This document shows, in pieces, positions 23,901-33,822 of a stretch of 64,000 nucleotides of DNA. Location: positions 14,103,001 to 14,167,000 of the forward strand of contig NC_081153.1 in NCBI RefSeq assembly GCF_958295425.1. Direction: 5' to 3'. Position 1 is the first letter of the stretch. The number at the start of each line of letters is the position of its first letter. Below the pieces are notes generated by a model, which saw only the letters and a program-made list of their open reading frames with translations, was not told where the DNA came from and made no database searches. The position numbers were made by a program, and so were the translations under genes. The stretch comes from Solea solea (taxonomy: Eukaryota > Chordata > Actinopteri > Pleuronectiformes > Soleidae).

Positions 23901-25611
23901 AAGATATAGGGCAGTTTTCTTTCTGTGGAATTTTACTAAATTAATGTGTAACCTTAGTTAACCCTTATTCACTGAGCTTATCTTAACTCAAATCATGTGT
24001 TTTTATGTCATTACAACGCTCTTCCTCACCATTCAAATAAACATGTATCTTGTTTTTTATCAGTTAAACAATATAAATACCGTTTAACTTACATAATCTA
24101 TGAAGTCTTCTTGACAGAGAGTGATTTACAGAGAGCAAAACTGAGATATTAGTAACATGTTTCCTGGACAAACCTGTGCCTTTGTGCTCTGTGTTGGTGT
24201 TGTTGCTGCGCCAACTCAGTGGCCTCATTAAAATTAGAAAGTGGGTGGCTTTCTATTTTTTTTTACATTATACACAACCTCAGATGCAGACACAACAACA
24301 ATGATCTTCACAGTCTCTAGATACTTTAATACTTAAACAATAATCTTCTACACAAATTTGACTAAACCCTCTACTATTGAGAAGAGTACCAGGGCTGGCC
24401 AGCAGGTTGTTGAAGGAGGTTGAGGTCTGGTTAGACAGGGTCGGGAAAGAAGGTGCTGCATGGGCAAGCTGGGGCAGTTTGCTGGCAAAGTGACCAGGAA
24501 AACAGGAAGATCCATTACTGAAAAAGAGAAAACATAACACAAAAAATAAACCATGCATCAAGTAAAGTTAGAACACAAAAACAAACAACAGTTCAGGTGT
24601 TTTTGAAGCATGGTTGTATGAAATACTGACTCATTATAGACAGCCCTGCTGTTTCCATTAACCATCCTCAGGCACGGATGCTTGCTCCCACTAAAAACAT
24701 TGCTGCCAGCAGAGACAGAAGGAAAACAGATTTTGGCCAATTAACTAAAGGCTCACATAATAAAATATATGCCAGCTTAAGCCTACAATATCTTAAGAAT
24801 ATGTTTGCTTGTGTTAATGTTAGACTGCCTTTTCCTGCTGGAAATGGACATTTGTAAACCACTCACTCTGCCACAACAATCTCCATTCAGAAAATCTGTG
24901 TTTTAAGCTCTTGGAAGCACATGACCTGTTAGTCTACCTCTGCCTTGTCTGGTAAATTTGTATCACTTATGTAAGTCTGAATAAAAGGACTTTTAACAAC
25001 AAAGTCACATGATAAGGATGCAGCAGTTGTGGTGTAAAATAACCTCTACTATACCTCATACAACCACACATCAAAATAAATAAATAAAGTTAAAAAGATC
25101 CCAGTGGCACTGTGTTAGAAATTAAATATACTATAACCTGAGGGGCTTACTGACCTATTAGGTGCCAGAGTGGGCAGTGTGGGATTAATTTGGAGATGTG
25201 GGGGGCTGCTGAGGCTGCTGCACCCAGCTCTGCTCTGTCTGTGCTCTCCCTTCGCTGTGATGGAGCGCTCCACTTTCCTCCACTTAGCCCTGCGGTTCTG
25301 AAACCAGACCTGGGACACAGGATTAGTAAAACAGACGGCACAGATAGAGAATGAGGGACCAACAGGATGAGTGTGGATACCGGAGTGAAACTGATAAGTT
25401 GATTTATTCATCACTATATCTGTTCTGACTTTGATGAAGACTGTCAAATTATATAGAAAAGGAAAAGATGGAAGATGGCTGCCCTTACCATTATCCTCTG
25501 AGGTGTGACTCCAACTGAGGCTGCAATGACCTTCCTCTTCTCTGCATCAGGATAATGGTCCTCCTGGAACAGGCCCTCTAAATGCTCCAACTGATCTGTA
25601 TGCATATGTAC

Positions 25612-25671
<60 letters not shown>

Positions 25672-28600
25672 AGGTAAATTATTTCCATAGTTAAATATGA
25701 ACTCACCTGAACAAACACACAGCATGATTACCAGTACTGTAGAGTGTTCGTGTTTTCTTCTTGGGTGCAGGTGGCAGCAGGCCACAGTCCACAGTCTCTA
25801 ACCCTGCCAGCAGAGGGAAACTGAGGGCCTGGCCTCGGCCTCTGGTGCTGTAGCGAATGGAGCGTCGGGTGGAGTAAACCTGGGTTATCTCCATCTGCCA
25901 TTAACAAGTCAAACATACAGAAACCACTGAGCTCATTACCTCAGTCAAATCCAAGCTGTTGAAATCTGTCTGGTTTACAGTGCTTTCCCTCTAAATTATG
26001 AGTTTCTAACATCAAGCGTCACATTTCTTTGAAGCTGAATTCAATTTTAGAGAATGTCAAAAAATAAAGACCAAAAGCCATCATCGATGTTGGTTTGCAA
26101 AAGCGTCCCCTGGGGTGTAATAAGGGCATACTGTGCACATTTGAATATTTCAGCTCAAAGGAAGGAGAGCAACATTGACCTTTGTTATTTATTGTAGAAA
26201 CTAGTAAAAAATTCAAGGAAAGAAAAAGCTATATCTATAGATATTAATGTGCAGCCAATCTTCAAATAGCTTATTTTGTCTGACAGAGAGTCTACAACTT
26301 ACACTTATTTACTATCTATAATAAAGTATAAGAAAAATTAGAATCTCAGATGTGGGAAAATTATAATACTGTAGTTTTTGCTCGAAAATTAAGATTTAAA
26401 TGATACATCAATTATCAAAATTCAACTATGTCCAATAATTAAGCCAATTCATTGCTTACTAGAGAGGTTTGCATAGTTTTTCATGTTTCCTTGGTTAATA
26501 TTATTATATTAACCAATATAATAATATTTTATTGAACCCCATTTTCATCCCTTTTCCTCCCCCCTCATATCACTGGTCATCCTGTCATGTCTGTCTCATT
26601 GTGCTGTATTATTGTATGTACGGACAGGTTGATTGTAGTCATTTCGCTGTACTTCTGTATAAGTGACAATAAAGGCTCATTCATTCTTTATGAATCTCCT
26701 TGTTTTTTTAGACAAAAATATATTCTATTATCTATTATCTATGCTCACCTCAACAGGCTGCGGTCCCTGCTGGGGGACACTGCGAGACAGAAGAGGGCTG
26801 TGAGGCCGTTTTGTTCCCTGAGGCTGAGCCGGTGCAGGTTGAATCGGGACTGGAGGTTGTGAGGAGTACAGCAGTGGAATGGGAACTGGGGGACAATACA
26901 TGCCTGTTCCCCCACAGCCAAGATAGATGGGGTTGGACAAATCACTACTGTTCACTAGTCCAAAGGAAGGCTCCGACAGTGCAGAGCTCTCATCTGAGCT
27001 CATCGCTGACACCTCCTGTACCTGACTCTTCTTCTTCTCCTCCTCCAGCCTCTCCTTACCATCTTTTACTCCTCTGCGGTTTCTCATTCGTCCACCTTGC
27101 TTCCTGCCTCGCCTCTTCCTACTCTTTTTCTGCTCCTCTTTCTCCTCTAAACGTTTTGTTTCTTTACTATGGTGCTCATCAGAAACTGTTTCCTGGTTGT
27201 TCTTGTTCTCATTGTCTTCCTTCTGCACCTCCTCCACTTCCATCCTACTCCCTGTCTTCACCTGCTCCTCCTCTTCTCCTTCTGTTACCATACGATCCCT
27301 TTCAGACAATTTCTGTTCTTTATCCTCCTTCCCCTCCTTCCCATCTTGCTCTGCCTCCTCTCTTGCCTCTTCAACCTCCCTCTCATTAAACACTTCCTCC
27401 TCTTCTTCTCTTCTATTCCTCTTCACCCTCCCTTGTTCATTCTTTGTTTCCAGATCCTCCAGTTCCTCACACAGAAGGCTCGGACAGTCTGCAACAGAGT
27501 GAAAGGATGTTTACGATTATGCAGGCACAAGTATTTCCTCTGCATTAATGTGTGCTCAGTTGTGGTATGACATCTGTATTTTGTGACTAAAACGTTCAGT
27601 TTTAATCAAATCCAGACGTGGAGAGACCTCTGTATAATTATGTAACTCTTACCAGAACACAACACAATGAGAGATTGTTGTCAAGCCTGATGCCCCTTTC
27701 TTTTTTTTCTTTACAATTTAGACCATTTTTAGTCTAACGTACAACATTTTCAATTGAGGACTCCATGAGCTTTAGCATTATCCATTAATCTGGTCTTTAA
27801 ACATTTAATCCAAAAGCAAAACATGTTCGGTTTTCCTGCCATAGAAAACCAGCTAAATACTTAATATAATAACTGTTGCTAGGAGTGGGACTCACAGGGT
27901 ACCTCACTATATGATATGTGATACATGGTCCTATCACGATACATAGATTCAGTGATAATCAGTATATTGCAATACAATCATATAGCGATACATTACAATA
28001 TCTGTCTAACTGAGGAAAACAAAACGTTAATGTGAAAAGTTGTGGAGGTGCAGGATTTCTATATTTACTCACAACATTAACAACAAAGTGCATAAAGTCT
28101 ATGTATTGAACTTGGATGGGGTATCTCTTAGCGTGGCTTTCTCATCCATTGTCCCGTTGTAAACTCCCTCTTCTTCAGCCAGGTAACTTCAGCCCAATTT
28201 TCCCTCATTCATTCGTACTGCACGAGGAAGGACGACGAGATATATGAACCTTAATGATCATTCTAACTTCACGGACCATGATAATTGCATTTAATGATAC
28301 TATTTTATTAAGTGTAAACAAAGTTTTATAGATTTTTAAATAATATAAACGCTCTACCTACATGTCGTTTATACAAGTAACCTTTACTGTTCTAAAATGT
28401 TGTAATCTTACGACATGTAACTAAGGTTACATATTTTTGGAGAGCATTACAAAGCAAGTGCCACAACGCTCCCCTTGTGGTAATAATGATAAATCACCAT
28501 GATCAACATATTGTGAGATGTTTTTATTACAATGCAGGATAACTGTAAATTATTCCATCCCAACACTTGGCCTCTAAATATGAAACATTTTGACAAAGAA

Positions 28601-28710
28601 TACAACTTCAATCGCCCTGGAGAACAATTATTGATTAATTTTACTTATTAATTATATTGAAAAGACATATGTTTCATGTTTCCTGCAGTTTGACTAAACC
28701 CTGATAAACC

Positions 28711-28742
<32 letters not shown>

Positions 28743-29129
28743 TTTTTCCTCAGGAGAAGCATCGGGCTGCAGTGAGTTGATAATTAGTGTCCCAGGTGTG
28801 CACGAGCTGTGTCCTCGTGCCACCTCACCTGTCCATTAATTAACCGAGGCCGGCTAGCTACTGCTAACCCGGCTAACCTGTCTGTCCCGAAAACAGGAGG
28901 TCGTGAATGTTAATGACCAAGTTTTAATTCTTAAATTGCCTCAGTGGAGCCGAGCAGCAAAGGGAGACTGCGCCTCACAGGAAGTAAACGTTTTCGGAAA
29001 GTTTTAAAGTCTTTCAAAGCTAAGTGCAGGCTGAGTGTAGACTAGCTGAAAATGGCCGAAAAAGTCAATAGTGATAAGAATAAAATATTGGACGTCCTTA
29101 CCCAAGTCTTCGGCTAAGTCTTCTTCCAT
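20995..29129 (-). CDS. nobox: NOBOX oogenesis homeobox transcription factor, complete, 9 coding exons
   Basis: DNA-binding regulator of oocyte-specific genes; nuclear. Coding exons in transcript order: 29129-29102, 27488-26749, 25894-25732, 25595-25489, 25309-25155, 24517-24390, 23871-23616, 22465-22149, 21452-20995; all GT-AG, frame continuous, 783 aa. Residues 1-9 come from a short first exon. Exon 2 (10-256) is a Glu/Lys/Arg low-complexity region with a strong basic nuclear-localisation stretch ([20 protein letters not shown]). The homeodomain is about 301-361, split over exons 3-5, with [27 protein letters not shown] as in NOBOX of mammals. The C-terminal half is Pro/Ser/Thr-rich, as in the family, with a run of about ten Ser in the last exon and a PCVKIEYES motif matching the SUMO consensus near the end. 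NOBOX identity is firm from the homeodomain. Confidence 0.95.
22665..22935 (+). mobile_element. tRNA-derived SINE in nobox intron
   Basis: A-box-like TAGTGGTTA and B-box-like TGGTTTGATTCC, followed by TGTCCTTGGGCAAGACACTT and a tail CTATACAAATACAGACCATT. This is a frequent teleost SINE signature. It lies between nobox exons 7 and 8. Confidence 0.75.
25265..25762 (-). other. nobox: nobox homeobox (three exons)
   Basis: Span of the 61 codons from [10 protein letters not shown] to [14 protein letters not shown], interrupted by introns at 25596-25731 and 25310-25488. The second intron falls between Met and Val of RIMVWFQN. Recognition-helix residues Trp, Phe, Gln, Asn (homeodomain positions 48-51) are intact, so the protein should bind DNA. 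Confidence 0.95.
25613..25669. repeat. (CA)n microsatellite next to the homeobox exon
   Basis: About 28 CA units, read as GT on the gene strand. It ends 17 nt before the acceptor of nobox exon 4, which encodes the first helices of the homeodomain. Confidence 0.95.
26550..26700 (+). mobile_element. L2-like LINE 3' tail in nobox intron 2
   Basis: CATTTCGCTGTACTTCTGTA then GTGACAATAAAGGCTCATTC, the usual 3' end of L2-like fish LINEs, followed by ATTCTATTATCTATT simple repeats. No coding part remains. Confidence 0.5.
27886..28566 (+). mobile_element. Probable MITE in nobox intron 1
   Basis: Starts TAGGAGTGGGACTCACAGGG, then ATATGATATGTGATAC and repeated CGATACA motifs. Near the right end are ATCACCATGATCAACATATT and ATTATTCCATCCCAACA. 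This resembles a known type of fish repeat rich in CGATA/ATATTG words. No target duplication was resolved. Confidence 0.4.
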
Positions 29130-30590
29130 ATTAGCACGGTCAAAACCAATAAACGGGTCCTAATAATCAATTAACCGCTTAAGGGTGACGAAGCGAGTAG
29201 CTCCGGCGCCAGAGGCTAATGAGGTTGATTGGTTGATTGCTTCCTCTCACGAGCACAGACACACAACATTATCGCGTGAAGGGTGAAACGGAAGCAGCCA
29301 ATCAGAGAGCAGAACAGGACCACGCAAAAAACACACACACTGGTACAAAAACAACAACTGTATGGATTCACAGAGAGTGACATACAATACATTCACACCG
29401 TCTTTGACCCAAACACTTATAAAAACGTTTTTATCACAGTTTGTGCAAAAATGTTCATAAAATATACAGTATGATACAGACATTTATGGGTATTTAATAC
29501 AGTATATGTGAGAGATATTCATTTATGTATACAAAGATATACAGTTTTGTAATGTAACAAAGTACAAACACTTTGTTACTGTACTTAAGTACAAAAGTCA
29601 CATATCTTTACTTTGTTATTTATATTTTTTAAGCAACTTTTACGATTTCCTCTATCATTAAAGAAGAAGAGTTGGTAATGTTCTGTATTTATATAGAGCT
29701 TTTCTATAAAATGACATTTGATACCTACAGTAAAATGTCATATACTTTAATAATATTGTAAGTGGCTTCAACCCTAAGTTATTTTCTGGTAAGATACTTG
29801 TACTTTTACTCAAGTATCCCTTTGCGGTACATTATACGAGACTGAATATATAATTATATACACGTGTCATAATGTGTACATAAAGTGTAAAGGCTGTAGA
29901 GAAAAAATGATATTTTATAAAATCTAATTTGTTTTAGTTTAGTTAGATTCAGTTTGGGACACAATGATACAAAGATGTTATTGTCTCACAGTGAAATTAA
30001 AAGGTTATCCATGAAATTAAATTCTCGGTTTGTCTCTCTCTGGTTGATAATTGGTTTGTATGTATGTATATAAGATATACAGTATATATAATATAAATAT
30101 CACACCTGCCATATATGTCCTATATTACATTTCTGTGCGGAGAAATCACTATTTAGATTGATAAATGTGAACTTTCCATCATTAAATGATTCGTACCCAA
30201 ACAATACTGTGGTAGGCAAGCAAATCATATTTCATTTATTGTGCTTTATCTCAATATGTCAGTCGAGCCCGAAACATAATGCATCCATCTATATTCAGAA
30301 TAAATGATAACTCCCACAGTGTCACAGCAATACAATATGCAACTATGACAACAGGAATGATATATGTAGTATGTTATCAGCCATTTTGATATAAATAATA
30401 CAAATATGTAAAGACGTTCTTACTCCTGTAAATCAAATGCGATGGTAATATAACAATAAACACACATGCAGATATTTGTATTGTAAATTGCACAAGCCAA
30501 CACACACTACAAACCTGAGGCAAATGCCATTTATAAATATGTGGAAGAAAGATTCCTTGTTAACGTCATGTTCACGGTTTTGTCTCCTCT
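29130..30590. other. nobox 5' flank and AT-rich intergenic DNA
   Basis: A CCAAT motif on the plus strand (29298-29302) and a CpG-containing stretch around 29200-29290 lie upstream of the nobox start ATG and may form its promoter. From 29450 the DNA is AT-rich with no supported exon. Confidence 0.45.
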
Positions 30591-30595
30591 GCAGT

Positions 30596-30907
30596 TGTTC
30601 CTCCGTTACCCACCAGATGGTGTATGAGCTGGACCCCAGACACCACCTCCTTCATGCCCCAGCTGAGGGGGCAGAGCTTTTATTATCCTGTCTTCTCCTC
30701 TTCAACAGAGGAGAACAGCTCATACAATCCCCCTCATCCTCTGCATAAAGGAATGTCTCTGTGTAACGCAGCAGCCCCACTACACACAACGCACAGCACA
30801 AGGCCAAGGCGGCCTGTGTTGTCTTCCGCGGATCCAGGGACGGCCATCTGCAGACTCACTTCACTTCAGCTGACCTCGGCCTCATCTGATGTGTTGTTAA
30901 GAATGTA
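30596..30907 (+). other. Orphan exon-like open frame
   Basis: Preceded by an acceptor-like TTTTGTCTCCTCTGCAG. In the third frame it reads VPPLPTRWCMSWTPDTTSF and on through a Ser/Thr/Pro-rich stretch to a TAA at about 30907, roughly 100 codons. No upstream exon, donor or family match was found. It may be the last exon of an unrecognised plus-strand gene, a relic, or chance. Confidence 0.25.
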
Positions 30908-32419
30908 AACTAAAGACCAATTTAGAAAAGTGCCCTTTCCCGTGTGCTCTTCTAATCCCCAAGGACAGTTTATCTAATCACTTCATAAGTACATTTTTAT
31001 GTGATGACTTAAGAATTATGACGTCTCTGGCTGTTTGTCCCTCGAGGCCTTACTCTCTTTAGTAAGTGTAAATGGGCTGTTAAGAGGCTGCAGTCACACA
31101 TGCACACACACACATACACACACATATGGGGTTGCATGTAATGTCAGTGGGTTAGAAGTGGTATGTAGGCCACACTAAGGCTGGTGTGTGATAACGCCAG
31201 AGTGAGACTTCATGTCTGCACGTGAGTTCCTTTGAATGCATGACACGGAGGTATATGTCTAATGTTAACCACTCACTCATTCATTCACTCATTCATTCAC
31301 TCACTCACTGAGCTGATTCCTGCACCAGGAGGAGAGAGAGAGGTGAGGAGCAGAAGAAGAAGAGGAAGAAATTACCAAAACATGTATACAGTGTTTGCAC
31401 AAACCTCACTAAACTGTGCCAATACTGTAGTTTCTACTTTACTAGTCTAGGTTTGATATGTGACTTTGAGATGGGTTTTTTTTTTTTTCCCCCTCCACAG
31501 CAGCAGAAGAGACAAACTGAATTTCATTTGTAATGCTCACAGCATTGAAGGATGAATAATTCAGCAGTCGTCTGTCTTCTCAGCAATGATGTCCTGGTTA
31601 CTTTGGATAGTTTAAATACCACAATGAATGGCAATATTTGTATACGTACACTCTGTCTTGTGGGCAGAGTGTTAAGAAATGGACATGTAAAACTGGACAT
31701 ACAGAATAAGACTATGAGGATGAATATGTTTCAAATAGACGTGACATGAATCCATGTCAAAATGAGCTGCAGCTGTGATTAGGAAGAATGCAGTAGTATC
31801 ATTAAAAAATCCCAGTTTAAACTACAAGTTTAAGTATAAACAGCAGGTGATGTTATTGGTGACACACTCTGTCCTCCTCCCTAACACACCGATAAGAATC
31901 ATATTTTACTATGTGATTTCTGCCAGTCAGAGTCCATCCATTCACTCTCCATCAACCAAACACTGTATTTATCCTTGAACAGGCTCTCGGGGGCTTAGAG
32001 AGGCTGTCGCAGCTTGTATTGGAAAAAACAGAAAGACCTGGAAAGCTTATCAATCCATCACAGGGCAGAAAAATATAGACAAACAGGCCAAACAGATTAC
32101 ACTCTCAGTGGAAACCTACAGGAAATATTTCTCTCTTTTCCTTTTTTTGCTAAAGTCATTTTGAATTCATGCAAAAATTATTCATATGTGAAAGAAATGC
32201 TTAATTACATTAATGAAAAAAGTTGAATTCCCGTGACTCCCAGAGGCTCCAAAGTTCCTAGATTCACTTCATATTAATTGGTTTTGATAGTTAGTGTATT
32301 ATATGGGAAATTAAAGCAAAGAAACATTAAATAAATTAATTATCATTTAATTAATATATCAAATTGTTTCAGTGCAGTTTTGTGAAGAATCCCCCGTCCG
32401 GCGTTTTGTCATGTGATTT

Positions 32420-32738
32420 ATTACTTCAACTGTTCGAGTGCTTGTTTATGCAAATATCTAATCAACCAATATCATGGCAGCGATTTAATGAGCATCAGCA
32501 TAGAGAAGAAATGCGATTTAAAGCGACAGAATATGACGTGGTTATTGGTGCACGATGGGCTTGGCCGAGTATTTCAGAAACTGCTGATCTACAGGGATTC
32601 TAGTGCAGCACTTTTATCTCATCATGTTTACAGAGAGAGGTCACGAATGAAATGGACACATATATACAGTATATCCAGCTGGTGGTAGTTTCTAAGGAAA
32701 TTGTTGATGCCAGAGGAGAACGACCAGACTGGTCTGAA
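32420..32738 (+). mobile_element. Tc1-like transposon relic (5' part of transposase)
   Basis: Begins near TGTTCGAGTGCTTGTTTATG and CAAATATCTAATCAACCAAT, typical of the left end of a common fish Tc1-like element. It then encodes SISETADLQGF, part of the helix-turn-helix of the transposase, and later TTGTTGATGCCAGAGG. The frame is broken, so it cannot make a transposase. Confidence 0.7.
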
Positions 32739-33690
32739 ACAAGGTTATTATAGTTATAGTTACCTGAAATAAAAATGAAAACTGGACTTTAAAGTTTTCC
32801 TCTTTGTAAATCTATTTCATACATAATCCTTTTTGGGTTCATTTGAAGTGTGTTTATTTTTTTTCTCTGCCAGCAATTTTGATAGGTTGTGATATTTTTT
32901 GTTTACAATGTTGGACACAAGGCTGTGCAAGTTAAACATAACATTTGTTATGTAGTTAATTAGGTTGGGTTTGCTCATCTAAGTGAATCAAATCTCTCGT
33001 CTTTTAAATTTTGCTCATGTTTTTCCTCAGATTGAACTCCCTGAGACTCCTGGCTCACAAACAATGTGATGAGTCTCATGAGGGTTATTTATTGTTATTA
33101 TTTATGTTGTTATGTACGTGTGTGTCTGTAGTCTGTTGGCTGTTTGATTTCTGCCTTTCTACCTTTGCACGATGATGCACATTTTGCACTTCAGGTTACT
33201 TTCAGGTTTTATGACACACAATACTAATGATGACCTTTTTGGCATCTTGCACCTGGCAAATACTCCAAAAACTAATAAAAACTTAACCAAAACTAAGCAT
33301 TTGCAACAACACTAGCAAACCTGCTTGTTGGAGCTATTTATTAGTTTTTGTTCTTAGTTGTTTATTATACCTTATTTTGTTTACATTATAGTTATGTTTT
33401 TGATAATATTGCTTTGCTTAAAATGTTTGGTGTGTTATTAGTTTATCTTTATTGCAATGTCTGGGTTACACGCACTAGCTGACCCTCGTAAGTATAAAGG
33501 CAGGAAGCTGGTAGGAGGCTCAGGTGGACCTAGGTGACGGGCATATGGTTTTTTACCAGTGAGGAAGATTTTATTGGACTAAATAAACCATCAAGACCTC
33601 AATAACCCAGCATGGACATTCAGTTTTCTTTTGCCTGAGTACACTCCCTGCTCAGGGTGCGAAAGTAATCAAGTTTATTCAGATTAAGAA

Positions 33691-33740
33691 CACGATGGGC
33701 TACAGCAGCAGACGACCACACCACGTACCACACGCAGCAT
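33691..33740 (+). mobile_element. Second Tc1-like transposase fragment
   Basis: GATGGGCTACAGCAGCAGAC followed by GACCACACCACGTACC encodes a MGYSSRRPHH-like piece that lies further along the same transposase as the fragment at 32420-32738. The two are separated by about 950 bp of other DNA. Confidence 0.55.
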
Positions 33741-33822
33741 CATATTTGCCCCCCCCCCAAACAACAATTTAATAATCAAATAAAGACAAGAGAGGACATT
33801 TTCCCCAATCAGGTTCTTTTTT

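Larger units (their letters stand above)
30908..33822. other. Intergenic DNA between nobox and sdc3
   Basis: AT-rich, with short tetranucleotide (CATT/CACT) repeats at 31275-31310 and fragments of a Tc1-like transposon (separate entries). No gene is supported. Confidence 0.6.

Noticed and set aside
26811..27389. Plus-strand frames of 100-190 codons rich in Ser, Leu and Pro
   Set aside because: Antisense of the Glu/Lys-rich nobox exon 2; no own splice signals or family match.
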